Origin: Anaerolineae bacterium
GTDB taxonomy: Bacteria > Chloroflexota > Anaerolineae > B4-G1
Assembly (NCBI GenBank): GCA_030612585.1
Contig: JAUWNP010000250.1
Span: 1 to 5,951, forward strand
Direction of reading: 5' to 3'
Length of the DNA stretch: 5,951 nt
The first letter of the stretch is position 1; each line of letters starts with the position of its first letter. A model generated the notes under the pieces. That model saw nothing but the letters and a program-made list of their open reading frames with translations, was not told the origin of the DNA and searched no databases. Both the position numbers and the translations under genes were made by a program. Shown here piece by piece: positions 1 to 5,951 of the stretch.

Positions 1-42
1 CCCCCCCCCCGCCCCCCCCTCCCGGGGGGGGAATGGGGGGGG
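1..42. repeat. Low-complexity C-run / G-run stretch at window edge, probable assembly artefact
   Basis: The first 42 bases consist almost entirely of a C10 run, a C8 run, then two G8 runs broken by AAT. Read in the tlyA frame they give about seven prolines followed by glycines, where TlyA proteins normally have an ordinary strand and loop before the VALIKPQFE block. The abrupt change to normal coding sequence at about 43 suggests bad base calls or collapsed homopolymers at a contig or read end. A genuine C/G-rich tract is possible but less likely. Confidence 0.6.
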
Positions 43-317
43 TAGTGGCGCTGATCAAGCCGCAGTTCGAGGCGGGGCGGCGAGAGGTCGGGAAGGGTGG
101 GGTGGTGCGCGACCCGGAGGTGCACCGGCGCGTGCTGGAACGGGTGCTAGGTATCGCAGCCGGGTTGGACCTGGGTCTGTGTGGGTTGATGCCCTCTCCT
201 CTGCGCGGGCCGGCGGGCAACGTCGAGTTTCTGGCGTGGTGGGGGTTTGGAGCAGGAGGGTTGGAGGCGGAGACCGCGATTGCGGCTTGTATGACAGAGA
301 TGGGGGCTGAAGAATGA
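3..317 (+). CDS. tlyA: TlyA-family 23S/16S rRNA (cytidine-2'-O)-methyltransferase, C-terminal part (5' end outside window)
   Basis: This is the C-terminal part of a TlyA protein (S4 domain plus FtsJ-like methyltransferase), a family that 2'-O-methylates cytidines in rRNA with S-adenosylmethionine and is often mislabelled hemolysin A. Visible family signatures are [11 protein letters not shown] at 48-80, then [10 protein letters not shown], then [13 protein letters not shown]. The Lys of IKPQFE and the Glu of GNVEF correspond to the last two members of the FtsJ-type K-D-K-E catalytic set. The S4 domain, the SAM-binding loop and the first catalytic residues lie upstream of the window. The ATG at 33 is not a credible start because the fold is already half complete there. 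The frame stays open to the left edge, but codons before about 42 encode only Pro and Gly runs and are probably not real sequence. About 24 residues follow the last conserved block, a modest tail. The stop overlaps the next ATG. Family is confident; exact rRNA targets are not readable. Confidence 0.88.
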   Translation, partial: PPPPPPPGGGMGGVVALIKPQFEAGRREVGKGGVVRDPEVHRRVLERVLGIAAGLDLGLCGLMPSPLRGPAGNVEFLAWWGFGAGGLEAETAIAACMTEMGAEE

Positions 318-1579
318 TCAATACTGAAACTCGCTTGCGGCGGCTGGAGAGGATCGTAGAGATCAGCCGCGAATTGACCTCTACGGTGGCTCTGGGGCCC
401 TTGTTACACAAGATTGTGAAGATGGCGGCCGAACTGAGCGGTAGCCAATCCGCCTCCATCCTGTTACTGGACCCCCATACTGGCGAATTGCGCTTCCGCG
501 CTATGGACGGCGATCTGTCCGGCCAAATGTGCGACATTCCAGTCCCCGTCGAGGACAGCATCGCCGGTGCGGTTCTCGTTTCTGGAAAGCCAGCCATCAT
601 CTCCGACACTCATACCGATCCCCGTCACTACGAGGTGGTGGGGAAGCAGACCGGCTTTGAGACGAATTCCCTGCTCGCAGTCCCTCTCCGGATCAAGGAG
701 CGGTGTATTGGAGTTCTGGAAGCGGTCAACAAGCAAGGGGAAGATACGTTTGACCAGGAGGATGTGGAGATGCTGACCGCGCTAGCGGCCCAAGCGGCGG
801 TGGCCATTGACAATGCGCGGTTGGTGGGAGCGCTGCGGGGAGCCTATGATCAGTTAAAGGAACTGGACCAGTTGAAGTCGGACTTCATCGCCATTGCCTC
901 TCACGAACTGCGCACCCCGCTAGGCGTGATTCTGGGCTATGCTACCATGCTCCAAGAGCAACTGGGAGAGGCGGCCGGGCCGCAACTGGACGCCGTGTTG
1001 CGGGCCTCCCTCCGCCTCAAGTATGTCATCGAGACCATGCTCAACCTGCGCTACCTGGAGAGCGGACGCATGGAGATAGTGCCTACCTGCGTTGACCTGC
1101 GAGTTGAGGTGCGAGAGGCGTGCGAGGCCTATAGTACCATCGTAGAGGCAAAGAGGCTGGCGCTAAGGGCTAGCCTGCCGGATGAGAAGGTGCTCATCCA
1201 GGCGGATAGAGAGAAGGTACAGGTGATTCTGGACAACTTGATCTCCAACGCAGTCAAGTTCACCCCTGCCGGCGGGCGGGTGCGGGTGGCGCTGTGCTGC
1301 CAGGGCGATGAGGTGGAGGTATCGGTGGTTGATACTGGCGTCGGAATCCCACCGCAAGAATTAGGACGAATCTTCGACCGCTTCTATCAGGTTGAGGATC
1401 ACATGACTCGTTGGCACGGTGGGATGGGGCTGGGTCTCTCCATCGTCAAGGAGTTGGTGGAACTGCACGGCGGTCGTGTATGGGCCGAGAGCGTTTCTGG
1501 TCGGGGCAGCCGCTTCGTCGTCGTGCTGCCCGTGAGCCTTTCTTCTTCTGGAGCGGTCTTTACGATGCCGAATGCTTGA
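314..1579 (+). CDS. GAF-domain sensor histidine kinase, soluble, orphan
   Basis: This is a two-component sensor kinase of 421 residues. Domains in order: a short N-terminal helix (about 5-25); a GAF domain (about 26-168, with blocks such as [15 protein letters not shown] and GVLEAVNK); a coiled linker into HisKA (about 185-250); and a HATPase_c ATP-binding domain (about 295-412). The H-box [14 protein letters not shown] places the phosphoacceptor at His197, with Glu198 and Thr201 in the usual phosphatase positions. The N-box is [12 protein letters not shown] (key Asn312), the G1 box DTGVGIP (Asp340), the F-box IFDRFYQ, and the G2 box [13 protein letters not shown] (369 onward). No signal peptide or membrane segment is seen, so it should sense a cytoplasmic signal through GAF; the ligand is unknown. 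No response regulator is adjacent in the window. The ATG overlaps the tlyA stop in an ATGA, behind only a weak G-run Shine-Dalgarno at 302-306, which suggests translational coupling. Confidence 0.93.
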   Translation: MINTETRLRRLERIVEISRELTSTVALGPLLHKIVKMAAELSGSQSASILLLDPHTGELRFRAMDGDLSGQMCDIPVPVEDSIAGAVLVSGKPAIISDTHTDPRHYEVVGKQTGFETNSLLAVPLRIKERCIGVLEAVNKQGEDTFDQEDVEMLTALAAQAAVAIDNARLVGALRGAYDQLKELDQLKSDFIAIASHELRTPLGVILGYATMLQEQLGEAAGPQLDAVLRASLRLKYVIETMLNLRYLESGRMEIVPTCVDLRVEVREACEAYSTIVEAKRLALRASLPDEKVLIQADREKVQVILDNLISNAVKFTPAGGRVRVALCCQGDEVEVSVVDTGVGIPPQELGRIFDRFYQVEDHMTRWHGGMGLGLSIVKELVELHGGRVWAESVSGRGSRFVVVLPVSLSSSGAVFTMPNA

Positions 1580-1604
1580 CAATTCGCCCCAGCCCGGCTA
1601 GAAT
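1576..1604 (+). promoter_or_regulatory. Predicted sigma70-type promoter for lepA
   Basis: A perfect -35 hexamer TTGACA (1576-1581) is followed after exactly 17 bp by TAGAAT (1599-1604), one mismatch from the -10 consensus. The TGA inside the -35 box (1577-1579) is the kinase stop codon. Transcription would be expected to begin near 1610-1612, giving a leader of only about 12-14 nt before the lepA GTG. It sits in the only gap over 40 bp upstream on this strand, just before a housekeeping gene. This is a pattern-based prediction with no experimental support. Confidence 0.62.
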
Positions 1605-1611
1605 GGGGGGT

Positions 1612-1616
1612 GGAGG
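1612..1616 (+). promoter_or_regulatory. Ribosome binding site that fixes the lepA GTG start
   Basis: GGAGG (within GGAGGAGAA) lies 7 nt before GTG at 1624, near-ideal Shine-Dalgarno spacing. The in-frame ATG at 1603 has no such site, falls inside the predicted -10 box, and would add the unconserved residues MGGGGES. This decides the start in favour of GTG 1624. Confidence 0.85.
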
Positions 1617-1623
1617 AGAATCT

Positions 1624-3426
1624 GTGGATCAGGCCCACATCCGCGATTTTTGTATCATCGCCCACATAGATCACGGCAAGTCCACGCTGGCCGACCGGCT
1701 GTTGGAACTGACCGGCACTATTCCCGCGCGTCAGATGACCGAGCAGGTACTCGACTCGATGGAATTGGAGCGGGAGAGGGGAGTCACCATCAAAGCGTCG
1801 GCGGTGCGTATGCGCTACACGGCCACCGACGGCGAGAAGTACGAACTGAACCTGATTGACACCCCTGGCCACGTGGATTTCTCCTACGAGGTCAGCCGGG
1901 CACTGGTGGCCTGCGAGGGGGCACTCTTGGTCGTGGATGCTACTCAGGGCATTGAGGCCCAGACGTTGGCCAATCTCTACCTGGCGCTCGAGGCCGACCT
2001 TGAGATCATCCCCGTCGTGAACAAGATTGACCTGGCATCGGCGCGGCCCGACGAGGTGACACTGGAACTGGCCGAACTGCTGGGTGTGGAGCCTGACAGT
2101 GTGTTGCGCGTCTCGGCCAGGGAAGGGTGGGGGGGTGAGAAGGTGCTGGAGGCGGTCGTGACCCGACTACCGCCGCCACGAGGGCAGCCCGGCGCACCGC
2201 TGCGAGCGATGGTCTTCGATTCACACTATGACCCCTACAAGGGCGTGGTCGCCTACGTGCGTGTGATGGACGGCATCTTGGTGCAGGAGGAGCCGCTGCT
2301 ACTGATGGCGACCGGTGCCAAGACCGAGCCCGTCGAGGTGGGGGTCTTCACGCCGGGGATGACCCCCACACGGCGATTGAGCACAGGCGAGGTGGGTTAC
2401 GTCGCCACGGGATTCAAGACAGTGAGGGAGTGTCACGTGGGCGACACGCTCACTGGTGCGGCTAATCCCGCATCGGGGTCCCTGCCCGGCTACCGGTCTG
2501 TCAAACCGATGGTCTTCGCTGGCCTCTACCCGGTCGAAGGCGAGGACTACACCAGCCTACGGGACGCGCTGGAGAAACTGCAACTCAACGACGCGGCGTT
2601 GGTCTTCGAGCCGGAGACTTCTCAGGCACTTCAGTTCGGTTTCCGTTGTGGCTTCCTGGGCCTGTTCCACATGGAGATTGTGCAGGAACGGCTGGAGCGG
2701 GAGTACGGGCTGGACCTGATCGCCACTGCCCCCAGTGTCGCCTATCAGGTCGTTACCCTCAGCGGTGAGGTGATCCGGGTCGCCAGTCCCGCCGATTTGC
2801 CGGACCCCGGCATCATCGAGGAGATTCGTGAGCCGTGGATGCGTATCCAGGTCTTCACGCCAGCGGAATACATCGGTCCGGTGATGGAGTTGATCACGCG
2901 GCGGCGCGGCGTCTACCAGACTACAGAATATCTGGACAGTCAGCGCGTTGTGTTGATCTATGAGATGCCGCTTTCGGAGATGATCGTGGACCTGCATGAC
3001 CGGCTTAAGTCGGCCACGCGGGGCTACGCCTCGTTGGATTACATCCTCGACGGCTACCGGACGGGCAACCTGGTGCGCCTGGACATCCTGATCAACAAGC
3101 AGCCGTTGGACGCACTGGCGCTGATCGTGCACCGTGATCGGGCCCACGAGAAAGGCTCGGCGCTGGTGCGCAAGATGAAAGAGGTTATCCCCAGGCAACT
3201 ATTCAAGGTGCCCATTCAGGCGGCCGTGGGAGGGCGCATCGTCGCCCGGGCGACGGTGAGCGCGTTGCGCAAGGACGTATTGGCCAAGTGTTACGGTGGC
3301 GATGTCACGCGCAAGCGTAAGTTGTTGGAGAGGCAGAAGGCGGGCAAAAAGCGGCTGAAGCAGTTTGGACAGGTGGTGATTCCCCAGGAGGCCTTTCTGG
3401 CGGTGTTGAGGTTGGGCGAGGATTAA
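1624..3426 (+). CDS. lepA: Elongation factor 4 (LepA), ribosome-associated translational GTPase
   Basis: LepA/EF4 is a cytosolic GTPase related to EF-G that binds the ribosome; back-translocation and roles in initiation or 30S assembly have been proposed. From GTG 1624 the product is 600 residues, the normal LepA length, and starts [21 protein letters not shown] as typical LepA does. G1 is AHIDHGKST (13-21), switch [10 protein letters not shown] (Thr55), G3 DTPGH (79-83, catalytic-type His83), G4 NKID (133-136) and G5 SA (164-165). Domain II and the EF-G-like domains III and V follow, including [13 protein letters not shown]. The LepA-specific C-terminal domain is intact, with [21 protein letters not shown] (556-576) and [10 protein letters not shown] near the end. 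It lacks EF-G domain IV, as expected. It probably has its own promoter at 1576-1604 and is followed after 3 bp by the MFS gene. No disrupted motif was seen. Confidence 0.98.
   Translation: MDQAHIRDFCIIAHIDHGKSTLADRLLELTGTIPARQMTEQVLDSMELERERGVTIKASAVRMRYTATDGEKYELNLIDTPGHVDFSYEVSRALVACEGALLVVDATQGIEAQTLANLYLALEADLEIIPVVNKIDLASARPDEVTLELAELLGVEPDSVLRVSAREGWGGEKVLEAVVTRLPPPRGQPGAPLRAMVFDSHYDPYKGVVAYVRVMDGILVQEEPLLLMATGAKTEPVEVGVFTPGMTPTRRLSTGEVGYVATGFKTVRECHVGDTLTGAANPASGSLPGYRSVKPMVFAGLYPVEGEDYTSLRDALEKLQLNDAALVFEPETSQALQFGFRCGFLGLFHMEIVQERLEREYGLDLIATAPSVAYQVVTLSGEVIRVASPADLPDPGIIEEIREPWMRIQVFTPAEYIGPVMELITRRRGVYQTTEYLDSQRVVLIYEMPLSEMIVDLHDRLKSATRGYASLDYILDGYRTGNLVRLDILINKQPLDALALIVHRDRAHEKGSALVRKMKEVIPRQLFKVPIQAAVGGRIVARATVSALRKDVLAKCYGGDVTRKRKLLERQKAGKKRLKQFGQVVIPQEAFLAVLRLGED
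3418..3421 (+). promoter_or_regulatory. Shine-Dalgarno for the MFS gene inside the last lepA codons
   Basis: GAGG at 3418-3421 lies 8 nt before the GTG at 3430 and within the final lepA codons. A second AGAGG (3426-3430) abuts the GTG and is too close to serve it. The lepA TAA directly precedes the start region, so GTG 3430 is the only start that retains the residues before TM1. The layout implies translational coupling to lepA. Confidence 0.6.
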
Positions 3427-3429
3427 GAG

Positions 3430-4632
3430 GTGGATGATTTCGCCCCAAAGCGGAAGGCCATCTATCCCTGGGCCTTCTTCGTCGCCATGGCGGCTACCCT
3501 GTTGCTCTTCTTCGGTTTGCAGGCGCTCTTCCCCGTGCTCCCTCTGTACATCGTCCACATCGGCGGTTCCCCTGCTGACAACGGCCTGGCCAGTTGGGCT
3601 CTTGCGCTAGCGGCATTGCTTACCCGTCCTCTGGCCGGGGTCCTGGCCGACCGCTGGGGCCGCAGGCCAGTTCTGGTGCTTGGCGCGGTCTTGCTGAGTG
3701 GTGGGCCGCTGCTCTATGCGTTTGCATCCAATGTACCGTTGCTGCTTGGGGCGCGAGCGATCCACGGAGTGGGGCTGGCGCTCTTCAGCACCGCCTATCC
3801 AGCCTTCATCGCTGATCTGCTTCCGCCCGGTCGCTATGGGGAGGGACTAGGGTTGGCTAATGCCGTTCCAATGCTGTCAATGGCTGTCGCGCCGCTGCTT
3901 GGTGAGTGGGCGGAGCGGGAGTTTGGCTTCGAGGTTTTGTTTCTGGCTCTCGGTGCGGTTGGTGGAATAGGGGTGCTGGCAACGCTGATGCTGCCGGGCC
4001 GGGGAGGTAGTGGTCACGGGCAGGCCCTTCGGCTGGGCTCAGAGCAGGCGGGTCTGCGGCGGGCGCTGCGGCACCGCGGAGTGCGCGTCGGCACGCTGGG
4101 GATGGCGCTGCTGGGCTTGCCCTTTGGCGCGTTCATGGTCTTCTTGCCTCTGTTGGCTGATATGCGGGGGTTGGGCGGGACAGGCTGGGCCTTCACCGCC
4201 TTCGCGATTGCTGCCTCTCTGTCCCAACCAGCGGCCGGGCGTTTCGCCGACCGTTGGGGAACCAGGAAGACGGCGCTGGCGGGGCTGGCGCTGGTTGGCC
4301 TGGTGGCGGGAGGGCTGGCCGCGGTCGCTGACCGGTGGGCGCTGCTGGCACTGGCTGGGCTCTTCGGGGTGGGGTTCGGGGCAGCGCGGGCTGGGCTAGA
4401 AGCCCGCGTGCAGGGGAGCGTCGGAGCGGCCCTGCGAGGGAGTGCCGCAGCGGCCCAATACGCGGCCTACGATCTGCTGATCGGCTTTGGGAGTTGGGGG
4501 CTGGGAGTGCTGGCCGGCGCGACGGATTACCGCGTGATGTATGCCACCGCTGGCGGGATCACACTGCTGGGTCTGGTGGTGGGCAGGCTGGTGGTGGGGG
4601 GACGGAAGATGGTTGACGAGAGGCTGAAGTGA
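3430..4632 (+). CDS. Major facilitator superfamily (MFS) transporter, DHA1-like, substrate unknown
   Basis: This is an inner-membrane secondary transporter of 400 residues, the usual size for a 12-helix MFS protein. After a short cytoplasmic start (MDDFAPKRKAIYP), hydrophobic helices follow throughout, with a more polar central loop at about 189-218 between TM6 and TM7. Motif A is clear between TM2 and TM3 (GVLADRWGRR, 70-79) and recurs in the second half between TM8 and TM9 (GRFADRWGTR, 270-279), exactly 200 residues later. A motif-B-like RAIHGVG is in TM4 (109-115), and APLLGEW near the end of TM5 (154-160) is where the antiporter motif C would end. These features favour a proton-coupled efflux carrier of the drug/metabolite type, but no substrate can be assigned. 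The start is GTG, 3 bp after lepA, so it is probably co-transcribed. An internal ATG at 3487 (residue 20) would cut into TM1 and is disfavoured. Confidence 0.92.
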   Translation: MDDFAPKRKAIYPWAFFVAMAATLLLFFGLQALFPVLPLYIVHIGGSPADNGLASWALALAALLTRPLAGVLADRWGRRPVLVLGAVLLSGGPLLYAFASNVPLLLGARAIHGVGLALFSTAYPAFIADLLPPGRYGEGLGLANAVPMLSMAVAPLLGEWAEREFGFEVLFLALGAVGGIGVLATLMLPGRGGSGHGQALRLGSEQAGLRRALRHRGVRVGTLGMALLGLPFGAFMVFLPLLADMRGLGGTGWAFTAFAIAASLSQPAAGRFADRWGTRKTALAGLALVGLVAGGLAAVADRWALLALAGLFGVGFGAARAGLEARVQGSVGAALRGSAAAAQYAAYDLLIGFGSWGLGVLAGATDYRVMYATAGGITLLGLVVGRLVVGGRKMVDERLK

Positions 4633-4685
4633 CGCAAATGTTGAAGTGGGCGCAGGAGTGGTGGAAGCGGCTAGAGGGGGCGTGA
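4629..4685 (+). CDS. Possible 18-residue Trp-rich micro-ORF overlapping the MFS stop (tentative)
   Basis: A GTG at 4629 overlaps the MFS stop codon in a GTGA arrangement and opens a frame encoding MTQMLKWAQEWWKRLEGA, ending at TGA 4683-4685. GAGAGG at 4618-4623 lies 5 nt upstream of this GTG; an ATG at 4638 is an alternative start. Three tryptophans and alternating charges make a short amphipathic helix plausible. The last 15 bases overlap the 3' end of the convergent dihydroorotase gene. No family is recognised, and at this length chance is a serious explanation. Confidence 0.2.
   Translation: MTQMLKWAQEWWKRLEGA
4633..4670. other. Convergent 38-bp gap between MFS and pyrC stop codons, no terminator seen
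   Basis: The gap holds no G+C hairpin followed by a T-run on either strand, so an intrinsic terminator is not apparent for either gene. Termination must occur through Rho, through a weak structure, or inside the opposing gene. Confidence 0.5.
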
Positions 4686-5951
4686 GGTGACGACAGCCCG
4701 GCCGTATCCTGGACGGGCCAGAACCTCCCCGTGAGCGTAAACCTCCTGGCCGCGCAGGAACACCCGTTCCACGCGGCCTTTTACTTTGTCTCCCTCGAAG
4801 GGAGACCAGCCGCACCGGGTGAGCAGGGGCCGCTCGCCGATGATCCACTCCACATCGGGGTCTACCAGTGTCAGGTCAGCGTCGTGGCCGGGGGCGATAC
4901 AGCCCTTGCGGGGCAGGCCATAGACGGCGGCGGGGCCGGCGCTGGTAAGGCGCGCCACTTTGCGTAGTGACAACCTGCCGTCGTGGACAGCCGTTAGGAG
5001 CAGAGGCAGCGCGGTCTCCAGGCCTGGCACGCCGGCGGGTGGGGTGGGGTTGCGTTTCTCCTCCAGCGTGTGGGGCGCGTGGTCGGTGGCGAGGTTGTCC
5101 ACGATGTCGAGGTTGGCCCACAGTGCCTCGACCTCCTCTTGTGAGCGCAGCGGCGGGTTCATCCGGCCCAGCGGCCCCAGGCGGGCTTCGTCTGCGCCGG
5201 TGAGGAACAGGTGATGGGGGGTGACCTCGCAGGTGACCGGCACGGTACGCGCCTTCGCGTCGCGGATGAGGGCCAATTCCGCCCCAGTGGTGACGTGGCA
5301 GATGTGCAGCCGGTGCTGGAAGTGGTCGGCCAGCACCAGGGCGCGAGCCACGGCCAGGGCGGCGCACAGGGGCGGGCGGCGTTGGCCCCGCGCGGTGCCC
5401 CGTTCGGCGAAATGGGCGACGGCCTCCTCGTCCTCGGCGTGGACGGCGATGAGACCGGGATAATGCTCAAAGTGGGCCACTTGTCCCGCCAGGTCAGCTA
5501 CGAGCAGGCTGCCCGTGCTGGAGCCCATGTAAAGTTTCAGCCCCACGGCTTCTCCCAGCCCGGCAACCTCTGTGGCATTATCTGCGGTCGCGCCGGCGAA
5601 GAGGCCAAAGTCGCAGACGGCTTTGGATGCTGCCAGGGCGAGCGTCCGAACCAGTGTCTCCTGGCCGGTGATGGGCGGCTGGGTGTTGGGCATCGCCAGC
5701 ACGGTGGTGAAGCCGCCCGCCAGCGCCGCGCATGTGCCGCTGGTGAAGTCCTCTTTGTGTTCCCCGCCCGGTTCTCGCAGGTGGACGTGGGGGTCAATCA
5801 GGCCGGGAAAAACCAGCAGACCATCGGCATCTACGACGCGAGCGCCTGCTGGGGCACTCAGCGCGGGGCCGACGGCGGCGATAGTCTCCCCCTCGATCAG
5901 GACGTCGGCACGCTCTACGGCTTCTGGCGTGACCACCGTGCCGTTGCGGAT
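4671..5951 (-). CDS. pyrC: Dihydroorotase, class I type (N-terminus just outside window)
   Basis: Dihydroorotase catalyses the reversible cyclisation of N-carbamoyl-L-aspartate to dihydroorotate in de novo pyrimidine synthesis (cytosolic, zinc amidohydrolase). Numbering from the GTG at 5936-5934, the metal-site residues are all present: HVH in DPHVHLREPG (His50, His52), a Lys expected to be carboxylated in GLKLYMGSSTG (Lys134), His166 in AVHAED, His214 in HICHVTT, and Asp285 in ATDHAPHTLEEK. KEDFTSGT, AMPNTQPP, CEVTPHHL and MNPPLR are further dihydroorotase signatures, and the C-terminus has PGHDADLTLVDP and WSPFEG. The frame continues upstream of 5936 as IRNGTV to the window edge, the conserved first beta-strand of the family, so the real start lies a few codons outside and GTG 5936 is internal. 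Allantoinase and hydantoinase are relatives but fit the motifs less well. It converges on the MFS gene with a 38-bp gap. Confidence 0.92.
   Translation of the reverse strand: MRNGTVVTPEAVERADVLIEGETIAAVGPALSAPAGARVVDADGLLVFPGLIDPHVHLREPGGEHKEDFTSGTCAALAGGFTTVLAMPNTQPPITGQETLVRTLALAASKAVCDFGLFAGATADNATEVAGLGEAVGLKLYMGSSTGSLLVADLAGQVAHFEHYPGLIAVHAEDEEAVAHFAERGTARGQRRPPLCAALAVARALVLADHFQHRLHICHVTTGAELALIRDAKARTVPVTCEVTPHHLFLTGADEARLGPLGRMNPPLRSQEEVEALWANLDIVDNLATDHAPHTLEEKRNPTPPAGVPGLETALPLLLTAVHDGRLSLRKVARLTSAGPAAVYGLPRKGCIAPGHDADLTLVDPDVEWIIGERPLLTRCGWSPFEGDKVKGRVERVFLRGQEVYAHGEVLARPGYGRAVVTSRPL

Noticed and set aside
33..35. ATG at 33 as a true gene start
   Set aside because: It lies inside a homopolymer tract and in the middle of a methyltransferase fold, since the IKPQFE motif follows within nine residues; the real start is upstream of the window.
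55..609. 184-codon - strand open frame opposite tlyA and the kinase
   Set aside because: It is rich in Pro, Arg and Ser, matches no family, and covers two genes with clear domains on the + strand; it is a GC-rich shadow frame.
1411..1602. N-terminal extension of lepA upstream into the kinase gene
   Set aside because: The open frame continues by chance; its translation has no LepA similarity and overlaps the conserved G2 box region of the kinase in another frame.
1399..1872. 157-codon - strand open frame spanning the kinase-lepA junction
   Set aside because: It crosses two real genes and the predicted lepA promoter, and its translation is unlike any known fold; best explained by codon bias.
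2557..3198. 213-codon - strand open frame inside lepA
   Set aside because: It lies entirely within the well-conserved lepA coding sequence and shows no recognisable motif or Shine-Dalgarno-supported start.
4696..4718. GCCCG...CGGGC inverted repeat as a terminator
   Set aside because: The stem is only 5 bp with a 13-base loop, lies inside the pyrC C-terminal codons, and has no T-run on either strand.
4671..5951. Allantoinase or hydantoinase instead of dihydroorotase
   Set aside because: HVHLREPG, KEDFTSGT, AMPNT, MGSSTG and TDHAPHTLEEK together fit the class I dihydroorotase pattern better, and no purine-degradation genes are adjacent.
1..5951. CRISPR, toxin-antitoxin, phage, insertion sequence or other defence system
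   Set aside because: No direct repeat array, transposase, integrase, terminal inverted repeats or defence-associated domains were seen; every large stretch is covered by ordinary recognisable genes.

Overview
The window is a compact, GC-rich bacterial chromosomal segment. It carries four genes on the + strand that read as one tightly packed block, followed by one convergent gene on the - strand. Nothing looks mobile, phage-like or CRISPR-related, and no RNA gene was recognised. The source is best read as a GC-rich environmental bacterium. The wording of LepA, TlyA and the dihydroorotase reminds me of Chloroflexota (Anaerolineae-like), but that is an impression from memory and not a search result.

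Layout. (1) From the left edge to 317 is the C-terminal part of a TlyA-type rRNA 2'-O-methyltransferase. Its first ~42 bases are runs of C and G that look like a contig-end artefact. (2) 314-1579 is a soluble GAF-domain sensor histidine kinase whose ATG overlaps the tlyA stop (ATGA). (3) 1624-3426 is lepA (elongation factor 4). It begins at a GTG behind a strong Shine-Dalgarno and has its own sigma70-like promoter (TTGACA, 17 bp, TAGAAT), whose -35 box overlaps the kinase stop codon. (4) 3430-4632 is a 12-helix MFS transporter that starts 3 bp after lepA. (5) 4671 to the right edge, on the - strand, is a dihydroorotase (pyrC) lacking only its extreme N-terminus. MFS and pyrC converge with 38 bp between their stop codons.

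How the genes relate. TlyA (rRNA modification) and LepA (ribosome-associated GTPase) both act on the ribosome. The kinase has no response regulator in view, so its partner lies elsewhere. The MFS gene is probably co-transcribed with lepA and translationally coupled to it, but its substrate cannot be read from sequence. The dihydroorotase belongs to de novo pyrimidine synthesis and is a separate transcription unit.

I did not find an undescribed system. The points most worth a second look are the compact promoter and very short leader of lepA, a possible 18-residue Trp-rich micro-ORF that overlaps the MFS stop and runs into the pyrC 3' end, and the suspect homopolymer start of the window.
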